Assembly (NCBI RefSeq): GCF_014905175.1
Contig: NC_057792.1
Span: 1,736,001 to 1,800,000 of the forward strand
From: Aphidius gifuensis
Lineage: Eukaryota > Arthropoda > Insecta > Hymenoptera > Braconidae
DNA: 64,000 nt
Reading direction: 5' to 3'
The notes under the pieces are model-generated. The model ran no database searches, had not been told where the DNA came from, and saw nothing but the letters and a program-made list of their open reading frames with translations. A program made the translations under genes and the position numbers. Shown one piece after another: positions 53,077 through 64,000 of the stretch (the stretch's first letter is position 1; each line of letters begins with the position of its first letter).

Positions 53077-56000
53077 CTAAAAATCAAAAAATAATATATA
53101 TAAATAATCAGTTATATATTTATTATCAAGTTAATAAGACAAATAATATTTAAGCAAATATAAAAAGGAGAAATTTTAAAAGTGAGTGAATAACTCGGTC
53201 GTGTCCTCCTCGAGGTCGAAATAATATTACAAAAATAAATTTAAGTATCATTGATCATTTTTGTGTGTTTTTAAGTATTTAATATACAATCGACATGCAA
53301 TAACAGACTCTTTGAAGTTACACTTTGAGTATTCCGAAAAATAAAAAAAAAAACAATTTTTAAAAAACCATAATAACGGAGTCTGTCATTGCGTGAAACG
53401 TAAAATTCTTAAAAAGTTATAAACAGAAATGAAAAAAAATAAATAAAAATAATATTAAATAAGTGTATGAAAAGTAAAAAATATGATGGTGAGGTGTAAA
53501 ACGAGGTCGGATGAATGACGAAGGATTATTAAGCCTCAAGTGAAACCAGGGCGGATGATGTTTTTTTTTTTTCTGTTTTCAAAATTAATGAAGGGTCTAA
53601 ATGAGACACTGAGAGAGGGTCCCTTTTAGTAATTGTATATGGGTTTTTTTTTTTCGAAAGGTATGTTCGTGATGATGACCTTGGCAAGGTCATTGATGAG
53701 TCTGGCCATGTACGGTAGGCGGAGCCACCTTCAGATCATCAAATTTAAAATTGATAAGTGATCCACATTATCGACTATATCAGTGACAAGTGTTGATAGT
53801 TATTTGAAGATAAAAATTATGTATTATTAATGAAAATTAATTTAATAAATAAATAAACAAACGTAATGATATTTTAGATGTTTGGGAAAAAATTAAAAGA
53901 CAATTTTATAGGTATTTTTTTGTACTGGATGTAAAAAAAAATATTTCAAGTAGTAAAGTATATATGTGGTCAGACAGGGCATACATTTTAAATGTTTTTG
54001 ATATTTTTACTCTTTTTTTTTTTTTTTGGTAATGCATTACCATGGTGAACTAAATAAATGTATTGAATTTGAGAAATAAAAAAAAGCTGTGTATGTACAA
54101 TGTCAACGAACTCAATTTCAGGTAAAACAAGGAAGTAAAATGAAGGCACGAAAAGTTGACTTGGTCCAGCCAGAAAAGAGAAGTTGTATTCTTGGTTTTA
54201 AAATCCAGTTGTCATTACTCTTGTACACACCATTAAACCAACGGCCAAGTTACGCGACTACGTAAGATTCCGGTTTTTAAAAGTGCTCATCATTATTTGG
54301 TCCTTCTTCCTTACTTATTTATTTATGATTTTTTTTTTTAAATTTATTTTCTTATTTTTATCAGAGTTTTATTTATTTTTCTCTTTTTCAAATTCTTTTT
54401 TTTTTTTTTTACATTTGCCTTTTTAAAAAGATCCATGCAACAGTTTGTTATTTTTTTTTTTCGCAAAGATAAAACATGAAATGCATTTAAAATGGATCGA
54501 AAAAAAATAAAAAAAAATAATACAATTTTTTAAATAAACAAATTATTTGTTTTAAATTAAAATTAAAATTTTTATCTATTTAAATTTAAAATAAATATAT
54601 TTTTATGATAAAATTATATTATTCAAATTAATTAATTTAAATTCAAAATGTCTTTGAGCTAAATAAAATGAAACGTGATTTTAAAATTTCTAGAATATAA
54701 AATTAATTTAAATATCCACTAAAAAATAAAATTTTCAAATTTTTATTACTTTAATAGCATTAATTTGATTTTGAATATTTTAATTGCAATATAAACTGTT
54801 GAAAAAAAAAAATTGTAAACAAATTACACAGTCTAAACAATCATATGATATAAAAAAATTGAATATAACTTCTCAATTTAAATGTACTTTAATAAGTAAC
54901 ATATTTATAAATAAATTTAAATTTTAAATGATCCTAAAACGTCAGTTTAACGTGCATGTACTTATTCTGACAGTGTAAAAATATTTTAAAAATAATGAAT
55001 CAATGTGCCTCCAGGAAATTGAGAGATAAAGAGAAACTTAATCACCAGGTAAATACAAAACTTGTCCACCTGAATAATTTAACCAATCAAAAAAGACCTT
55101 GAAAATAACAAGTGTCAGTTAACTTGTATTATTACATTAAAACATATCAATTTGTAAATTAATAATTGTCATTTATAACAACAAATTAAAACTCACATCA
55201 ACCAGCACATTTGTTCATCAATAATACCATACAATTTATGATAAATTATTATTTCATTTATCATTTTATTATTTATATTTTTAAATATATATTCAAGTCA
55301 AGTTGTAAGTATATCTAACACGATTATAATAAATAAAATATAGTCGAAAAAAAAGAGAGCTATATAAAACAGCAGCCTACGGGGCTAAATATCGACATAA
55401 TCTTTCAGTATGTCACGAGAATTTCTCTCTGCCTCACTAACTTTTAACAGAAAATAACCTTGGACCCCATTTAAGAGATTGCTACTACGAATCGTGGCAT
55501 GGTTATTGATACCAATTCTTTTTTTGCTTTTATTTTCGCCCTCGCAAAATCACTGGAGCGTATAATCGTCCAGCTAAAGAACAAAACGATGATGTACAGC
55601 TAAAGAAGAGAAAAAAAAAAATGTTAAAAATCAATGGATTAATTTCTAGCCATCATTCTCAACGAGAAATCAAAAAAAAAAAATGTATAACCGGACCTTA
55701 TTTTTCACTTTTATTTTTTTTTATTTTATTTTTATCTCTCGTTCGGGTTAATGTCGTTTTTTAGAATCTGGACAAACAAAGAGACCGAACCCTAGAATAC
55801 AAAAGTAAAAAGGCCCATCATCGGTTGAAATATAAAAAAAAAAAAATTGAAAGTGAAAGTTGGGTAAATATACTGGTCTCACTGGTACATAGAGAATAGA
55901 ACAAATGTTGAATGATTTAAAAAAAAAAAAAAAATTATCTCAGGGTTGAACAAATACGATACAAGAATATTTAAATTTTTTATTTTTATATTTTCAAATT

Positions 56001-59000
56001 TAAAAAGAAACCGCCCTTTTTATTTTCCTTTTTTTTTTTTTTTTCGTCGTTGACTCAAGTCGTACAAATATAACAAGTACAAGTAAAAGTATTATCACAA
56101 TTTTTCTGACAATAAAAAATGATAAAATATTGACTAAATAATATATGTACAATACTTTTTATTTATATTTTTAATATTGAGAGTGTCTTTGTTACTTGCC
56201 GAAGGTCAAAAAAACAACAACTTAAATTCTTTTGCTTTCATATAGAACAAAGACAATTATTGTATTCACAACTTTCAAAGTTTTTTTTATTTTTGATAAT
56301 CATCAATTCATCCATGAAATCATAGCAAATAATAATTACCATTAATCGTTTTAAATTAAAAAAAAAATTGATTAATCAATAACATAAAAAAAAAAAAGAA
56401 AACTAGTTGAATATATTTTCTATAAAAAAAGCCTAAAATCAATATAAATATCTAAAATAAAAAACACATTTAAATTTAGCATTTAAAAATGAAATAAATT
56501 TAATTTTTTTCATTGCGATAATTGAAATAATTATATGTATTATTTGAGTATATAATTAAGTGTATGTTTAGCTTCTGTGTTTGACAAAAAAAAAACTACG
56601 TCATTAGATGAAAAATAATATTAAAAAAAAAGTATCTAACGGTAATGCCGTTACTCCCCAAAGTAGCACCAAAATGTTAATAAATAAATAGTTTATTTTT
56701 TATTACAAGGATGATCATTATATCAAGCTTCAAAGTGAAAAGTAAAAAATAAAAAATCACATATCATTATGTCACACGAACTTCACCTTAATGATACACG
56801 AAGTAAATAAACAATCATATTATTATACCGGATATTGTATCGATATAAAGTTGATAAATCGAATTGACTTTAAATAAAAAAATAAACATCTTGACTTGTA
56901 TGTGACTTGGTATTTGGAACAGGAGGTTCTTGTCGAAGGCGTTTGTAATGTGACTAAAAATAAATATATATAAATAAAATAAATAAAACGAACAAACGAA
57001 CAAACCAACAGAAAAAAAACAACATTGAATATTTTTATTTAAAACAACTGTTGAGCCTTGAAAGTTGGGTCACAGGTCAAACCCGCATCCAATTCACTTC
57101 AGTCCAGTTTTAACCCTGATAAGAAATTCTCTTATTTTCTCTCGGTCATTCTTGTATCCTTTTTATTTATCATTATTATTTATTTTTTTTTTAAATCTTG
57201 ATTTTTGGAATTTTGTCTGCAAAATGACACAGCAATGGTAACTCGTATTTTAGCAAGTTTCATCTCGTAAATTTTGATCATGTCTTTGTCGACACACAAT
57301 TCTCAGTGTGTATAAAAATTAATAAAATAAAAAAAAAATATTTAGAAAGGAGGGATGAGAAAAAGAGAGTTAATAAAATTTAAAAAAATATAAATAAAAT
57401 AAGTAAAAGAAGGTGGTGCCCTGACCACAGTCTGCAAAAATGGCAATCGTGCATTTTAATGTTGGCCTTGGTAGCCATTGTGTCCGCCTCTTTCTACACT
57501 CCATTACCCCTTTTCATTGTCACCCTGTTATTGTTTTCTTTTGTTCACCAAACTTGGCGAACATCATCAGCTATTAATGATTTTTTATTGCACTTTTAAA
57601 TACATATATATTATATTTTAATTTTTTTTTTTTTCAGCAACAATAATACACTGTAAAAAATTTTTATTATTTTGTCATTTTATTACATCTGGAAATTTAT
57701 TGTTAATAATAAGAAAATTATTTTGTTTATTTAAATGGTAAATTTTTGAATTACATGGAATTAATTTTAGACAAAAAAAAAGTGTATTATTTTTATAATT
57801 CTTTCGATAGAAATTATGTACCAATCGAGCTGTAATAGTGGTTATACTTCAATGAAGTTCAATAAGCTCTTTATCAAGTCTATGTAATTTTCTTCAATAA
57901 AAAAAAATTCTATTTATAACAAGAATTTATTTTTTAATCGTCAATAATTTTCATGAACAATATTAATCACTTGAATCTTCAAAATTTTCCAGTTTAATTG
58001 ACCAAAAACATTGTTTACTCTGTTAAACCTGTCAATTATTTCAAATTAAAATTAATATCTATATTTTATTCATTGATTTCTAAAAGTAGTAGTTTGAAAT
58101 TTGAAACCTCCCTAAATAAATTCAAATCGATACGATTGAATGAGTATATAGAAATTTTTAGTAAAAAATAAAAAAATCTAATAACACATGTATTTATGAT
58201 GTGCGGAGGAGGTTAAATATGGAAAAAAAAGGCTAAGCACCAAGGTAGATTCTGAAACAAAAAAAAACAAGCGGAAATGAAACAGCTCGATCTTGAGATA
58301 TGCTCTTTTCTCTCAAGTTGATTCGTTGTTAACTGAAAATTATATCTTCATGGCCTCGACCTCAACAAGAATAATCGAACAAGAAAGGGTGGATCCAAAC
58401 CGGAAATTTAACAACTATATTCAACACCGTTATTTAAATTCAAACTATACACATACAAAATGAAATTAATACCAAAATTATTTGACACAATTCATAATTT
58501 TCTTCGTTTTTTTTTCTAAATAACTCAATACATAAATTTTACTTTCAAAGATTTTTCTAAAATCATATAAACAATATATTCAATCAGTAAATTATTTAAA
58601 CATATTAAAATGAATGATGTAATATATTACAACAAAAAAAATATAACAACAATAGCTTATATATATTTTTAACTTTCCATCTTTTGATACAGTGATGAGA
58701 TCATATTATATTTAAAATTTATAAATCTTTTGTGTAATTATTTAATTCGAATCAAATGATGATCCCACCGTTATGAATACAATAAATAATAATAATAATA
58801 TAGATAAATAAAAAAATGATGATTTTTTATATGTGAGTATATTGTAACAGAGTTAATTCAATTCCACTGATTTTTTTTTTTTTTTCGAATTCATTACATC
58901 AAATATGCTCTTAAATGTTTTTTTTTTTTATTATATTTTTTTTCAAAGTTATGGAGCTCATATATTGCTATTTATTGTGGCGGTAAAGGCGGCAAAAGAT

Positions 59001-62000
59001 ACGGTATGTTATAAGAATTAAAGTGAGATATATATATTAGAAAAAGAGAAAATCATTTGGGTTCTAAGCGGTGCTCTAATTCCCGTGGAGTTCACCGGTT
59101 GAAAGCGGAGCGGGTGAAGGGAATCCCTTGGTAATGTTCCGTCAAAAAAATTAAATATATTAAGCTTTTAAATAAAGAATAAAATATGCGGAAAAAGTAT
59201 TTAAAGTTCATGGGGTTAAAGTGAAATGGAGTTTTTTAAATTGTGGTTTGTTTGTGACTGTCAAAAATTACTTTGAAATATACTTGTTTTTTTTTTTTTT
59301 ATGATTTTTTTATGTCGTTATTTGTTGTCTCAACGTATATTTATAATACGACATGATAATTTTTCATTTTTGGCAAATTATATTCAAATGAAATAGCTTA
59401 TTTCGAAATTATTTGATCGGTAAATTTTGTGTTAAGAAATTTCTTTGTCATTTTAAAAATACATGTAGTAAAAAATATTTGAAAATTAATTTTAAAACAA
59501 TTGTTTTGTATTTTATTATTATTCTATAATAAAGATTATTATTGTTGATATTTATTTATCTATTTAATCAATATGTATATTGTATTTGTAAATGTCTATC
59601 TCAGTTGCTCACAGCAGGGCTACTTTTTTTCGGATACGTAATGCCACAGTGAATTAAATATTTTGCAACATGTTTAAATAAAAATAAAATACTATTCAAG
59701 GAAGTTATCAAATACAAAATATTAAATACCCAACAACAATTTAATATTATGTATTTTAATAATATTCAACTTGTCTATTTTATTTTTTTTTTAAATAGAA
59801 ATAAAGAAAAATTTATTTTAGCACCAAGTAATGATCATAAACACGAAACAATTTTTCTTTTTTACAATTATTATTATCTGTATTTAATTTTTATTTTCTA
59901 AAATAAAAAATATCTATTTTCTATCTATAATTTTGATTAAAATATTTATCTACAAAAAAATATTACAGGTGAAAATAAAAAGGGGATGAGAAAAACAAGA
60001 TAAAGTTCAACGAATCTTTGTGAGTTCAAAGTTCAATGAGCTATAACTTGTCTATTTTTAATAAAAATATTTTAAATATATTTATAAAAAAATTAAAAAT
60101 AAATTTTTATCTTTTTAAAATAAAAATGAATCCGTGATTTCTGATTTCTCCCTATAGTATATAGTTTCTCATAATCTCATCCCCCATTCTGTCGATATTG
60201 TGGCCCTTCGATGTACATAAGGGCCCGATATAGGATTTATCGACTGGCCCCGGGTCAGGGTCTTGAAGTATATAGAAACTATTACGTTAGCCCGACTACA
60301 TTTATTATTATCATTTATTTTTATATTCTTGATTCAAATAGCCAATTGGAAAGCCGGCCCAGACAAACTTAAAGAAAGAAATAAGTAAAAAAGGGAGGTA
60401 ATAAGAGGCGGACAAGTCCCAGAGTTTGTTATATATATACAAGTATATACAGACAAGTGGAAAATACAAGTGGAAGCTATAAATCCTTGGATTCTTTCGA
60501 TGCTACATTTAGTATGTATATATATGTGGATCGAACAGACAAAACGGATATCGTTGCGTTTATAAAGAAAAATAGAATTTAAAAAAATATTTCATAATAA
60601 TAAAAATGAAATAATAAAAAAAAAAATATACATATGAGAATAAGAGACCGGAAAAATACCGCTTCGGGTGCACCTTTCAAATACAGGCATTTTATTAGCT
60701 TGACAGGGCGGAATATATTGTCGTCAATTAGAGACGATGTGTATACACAAACACACAGGAATTAAAGATTATTATCAGTTCAAAAAAAACCTAAATAATA
60801 GCATTTTTTTTTTGTGCAAAAATTGTAAAAATAAATGCAATTATTTAGAAAATAATTTAGCAGAAGATACGTAATATTTTTTTCGTTTTGAAAATTGATA
60901 TAATTTTTAAAAAGAAAAATAAAATTTATCGAAGGAAATTATTGATTTGATTAGCTCATTGAACTTCATTGAAGTATGACCATGATTTTCTCGGTAAATT
61001 ATTATTTTTTCTCTGCACGTTATATAGTTTTTTTTTTTTTTTTACAAAAATACGGAAAATTTATATGCTCATTCAGTCGTATCAATGCATTGAATATTTT
61101 AATTTATTTAGGGCGTTTTTAAGCTGCAACATATCATTATAAATAAATGGATAAATTATAGAAATTAATTGATTTGACTGCCAAGTTCAATTTAACAAAG
61201 TATAATTGTTAAAAAAATAAATTTCCCAGTTTATAAAAAAAAAAAAAATTGAATTACATTTTATCAACTTTAATTATTAAAATTTAAGAATTAATAATTT
61301 TTTAATAATAAAAATCACAATGTAATTGTATCCAGGATATACCAATAATAATAACAACAATAATGGGGGTAATTTTTTTCTTGATACCTCGTAGAGTAAT
61401 GGTCCGCAAGATCGTGGCATTGGGGTCGGAGCACCGGTGAACCCAACACAAGAATCTTAGATTTTAGATTACAATTCTTATAAATTTCTTTCTTTATTTT
61501 TTTGAATTTTTTATTTCATTTTTATACATATATATACTTGAAGTCTCGTATAACTTCAAGTCTCATATTGACCCTTTACATCGTCATGTCCTGGCAGCCA
61601 CCCACAACAACAACTACCTCCGTCCTCCACAAAATATATCCTCAACAAATATACATAAAACAAGACAACAAAATTATTTTATATATATATATATAAATAT
61701 TTTACAACCTGTATAATGTCCGTTATGCATTATAATTGTTCACGACCGATCGTGAATTGCGATACGCTACCGATAATGGCGTTGTTGTCGTATTGCCATC
61801 GAGTTTTAACCGGGTGTGTTCATAAATATGTGAGTGAGTCGCCATGTAACCATTCCAAGGGGGTATACAGGGGCAAATAAATGAAGTAATGTTGAATATA
61901 ATATAAAAAAAAAAATTAAACAAATAAATAAATAAAACAATTGTTTGTTTAGCAAAAAAAATCAACGACAAAGTTCAAGAAGCAAATGAAGACGAAGTAA

Positions 62001-62908
62001 AAAGATGAGAGACAAGAGGAAGGACATTAAAGAAAAATTGTAAGCAAGAAAATAAGGCAATTCATTAGTCTAACAACACGGAAGTGTTGAATATAAATAA
62101 ATGAAAAAAAAAAAAAAAAAAAATTAAGGGGTAAACTTGTTGTTTAATAAGCGTGTGTGGTCGCTTTAACAAAATTATAATAATTATTATTTTAATTTTC
62201 AATTGTTTATACTTATTTATTTATTAAATTTTTATATTATTTATTTATTTATCCTTCGATCGTTATTTCAAGTTACCGGGTATCTGTATTTTTAAACGAG
62301 GATATATTTTATTATGTACATGAGGACTTAGTGATGGCTTTTAAGTTTTATTTTTACCATTAGCAACATTTACAGAAGCTCATGCAATTTTTGCATTAAA
62401 ATTGAATGAATGTTTGTAAAATAAGTATAATATACTATATTTATTTTCTGTTTATATATATTATATGATATGTGAAGTTTAGAGTTGAGTAATAACATGC
62501 AAACTTGAGTTGAAGTAGAGTCGGACTAGGGTCGGAGTTAAGTCGGACTATAGGGTCGGAGTTAAGTCGGACTTGGGTCCGTGGAGAGTCGGTTTTGAGT
62601 TCTTGAGTCGATTAAACCAAGTTCCAAGGGTTTTATGTGGCTTTTGAAGTTGAATATTGCAACATGATATTATTTGCAATGTCTGAATGACCAGGTAGGT
62701 GGTATCATTTCACTTTATATATATTTAAACAATAATAATAATGTTTAAAAGATTTTAAAAAATATAAAAAAATAATTTAGATTAAAATTTTGATTCAAAA
62801 TGAAAATATATAGCTATAAATTAATTATTTAGATTACTCGAAATTTTTTGCAAGCTTTAATTAGCATATAGATTATATTTTCGTGAAAAAAAATTATTTT
62901 TAACTTAC
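53077..62908 (-). other. Shroom intron 1 (9.8 kb)
   Basis: GT-AG intron between coding exons 1 and 2. No coding exon is recognised inside. Most of it is AT-rich with long A and T homopolymers. Exceptions are a minisatellite at about 62517-62595 and GC-richer islands at about 53500-53730, 55360-55580, 57040-57130, 57410-57560, 59050-59140, 60150-60290, 60350-60480, 61385-61460 and 61720-61870. These islands have no long open frame and may be enhancers or conserved non-coding DNA close to the promoter. Confidence 0.55.
62517..62595. repeat. Minisatellite, 24-base period
   Basis: The core AGGGTCGGAGTTAAGTCGG followed by ACT occurs at 62528-62549 and again at 62552-62573, flanked by partial units (AGAGTCGGACT, GGTCCGTGGAGAGTCGG). 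It lies in intron 1, about 320 bases downstream of the exon 1 donor. Confidence 0.8.
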
Positions 62909-63060
62909 CGATTTGTTGATTCTCGAGACAATTGTCTTCTCATGCTACCTCGACTTCGTATAAAATTAAAAGCACCACTTTTTTTATCTTCTTTTTCAGT
63001 TGTCATCTTAGATGAGAACCACTGTTCATTCCTTGGGCCTTTTCGCATCGCGTCCGCCAT
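62909..63060 (-). CDS. Shroom: Shroom, coding exon 1 (start codon, residues 1-50 plus 2 bases)
   Basis: First coding exon of the minus-strand Shroom-like gene, which would encode a cortical actin regulator of epithelial cell shape. The ATG at 63060-63058 has A at -3 and G at +4. An in-frame TAG lies 15 bases upstream (63075-63073), which supports this start. The frame opens MADAMRKGPRNEQWF and is rich in Arg, Lys and Ser (RSRGSMRRQLSRES near the end). The exon ends CG|GTAAGT, a consensus donor at 62908, leaving two bases of a split Arg codon that exon 2 completes exactly. No PDZ domain is seen, unlike the N terminus of most vertebrate Shrooms. Membership in this gene is inferred from phase and splice-site quality, because the next exon is 9.8 kb away. 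It could instead belong to a separate short transcript. Confidence 0.6.
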
Positions 63061-64000
63061 TCTACCCTCCTTCTATGATTATATTTTTTTTTCTTTTTTC
63101 TTTAATCTTTTTAATATTATTTTCTTACTTTTTACTCTCTCCCCTTAACTCGTTCAACGTTCCTCTTCGTCGATTTTATTCAGTCTTAGTTTTATTATAT
63201 ATTTTTTTTTTTTCCTCCTTGCACTGCACTTTGTTATTTTATATATATATTTTTTGTTTTGTTTTAAACCCTCGGTTAAACTTGTATTTCTGCCGACGCT
63301 CGGGCCCAACAAGGGGACCACGGTCGCGGCCTATCAACGCATTCAAGAAAGTACAAAACAAAAACTCACTGTACCTCTGTCCTATTGGTCCCACGACTCC
63401 AATTAAAATAAAAAAAAAAAAACAACGAATTCAATCAAATAAAATTCACTCCATCACAATAATAAGAATTTCTTTTTTTTTTTTTTATTTTTTAATTATA
63501 AAATACTTTTAAAATAATCCAAAAAACATTTACTAAATGTCCAAAATAATTTTTTCATTTTAATCAAATTATATTTATCAATCCACATTTTGTTATTTTT
63601 ATTATACCAAATATCATATAATAAAAATTCTCAATTTGGTCAAGTCTTAAATTGTGTAATATTGATGACACATTTAGCCACTTTCTTGCGTATATAAATA
63701 AAATTAAAAAAAAATATAATAATTATTCAATATAACATGAAGAAAGACAGCAAAATATTTAAATTATTTTTTGATATTAGAAATTGAAATTCCGTTTTGA
63801 AGAATTGAGATAAGAAAAACTTTGAAAAACAAATTAAAATGTTGATTTTGTATTTTTTGTTATTACTCAAGATATTATTTAATGATTTTTTTTGATTTTT
63901 TGAATAAAACACGTCGAGTCTAAACGACGCGTCGAATGATACTGATTCGGTTATTCAGACTTTCTTCTTGTTGTTGTTCTTCTTGTTCTTCTTCTTCGTC
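63061..64000 (-). promoter_or_regulatory. 5' UTR and likely promoter region of Shroom
   Basis: Sequence upstream of the start codon on the minus strand. A distinctly GC-richer patch lies at about 63285-63345 (containing GGGCCCGAGCGTCGG on the minus strand). Another lies at about 63908-63960, followed by a GAAGAA/AACAAG-type purine repeat to the window end (minus-strand reading). Such patches against an AT-rich background fit a 5' UTR, a non-coding first exon or core promoter. I could not fix a transcription start or a TATA box. The open + strand frames here (for example 63012-63512) have the composition of chance ORFs. Confidence 0.4.

Noticed and set aside
63012..63512. 166-codon + strand frame
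   Set aside because: It overlaps the antisense of Shroom exon 1 and its 5' UTR and is dominated by Phe/Leu from T-runs.

Overview
This is a very AT-rich, exon-poor stretch of an animal nuclear genome. The low GC, spliced genes with GT-AG introns and an arthropod-style Shroom-like gene suggest an insect. A parasitoid wasp is plausible from the extreme AT bias, but that is a guess. No prokaryotic or organellar gene structure was seen.

One gene dominates the window. Seven exons on the minus strand join in a continuous reading frame, read from high to low coordinates: 63060-62909, 53076-52660, 10052-9687, 9178-8866, 8189-7941, 7855-7701 and 7608-5137. Every join uses GT-AG and keeps the frame. 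Together they encode 1374 codons plus two bases, and the gene then runs off the low-coordinate end. I call it Shroom, the actin-binding, Rho-kinase-recruiting regulator of apical constriction. The call rests on three blocks I remember as family signatures: ETLKWHGSMSDVS, RVQTPQRHHSESVLYL and LKAIQKKALLSFYERH. They lie in the actin-binding (ASD1-like) half. The Rho-kinase-binding ASD2 half is not visible and should lie outside the window.

Layout: 1-5136 is the intron or flank after exon 7, with a possible + strand terminal exon (2532-2652) and copy A of a 0.7 kb repeat. 5137-10052 holds the five clustered exons. 10053-52659 is a 42.6 kb intron with six tandem ~150 bp units (about 16.7-17.6 kb), copy B of the repeat (43.9-44.6 kb), a juxtaposed acceptor/donor that looks like a recursive splice site (28313/28314), and scattered GC-richer islands. 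52660-53076 is exon 2. 53077-62908 is intron 1. 62909-63060 is the first coding exon, preceded by a GC-richer 5' UTR/promoter region.

I found no convincing tRNA, rRNA, CRISPR array, intact transposon gene or second complete protein-coding gene. The best leads are the candidate recursive splice site, the degenerate repeated W..S[ML].DV[ST] motif in Shroom, the hairpin-linked tandem array, and the orphan + strand exon.
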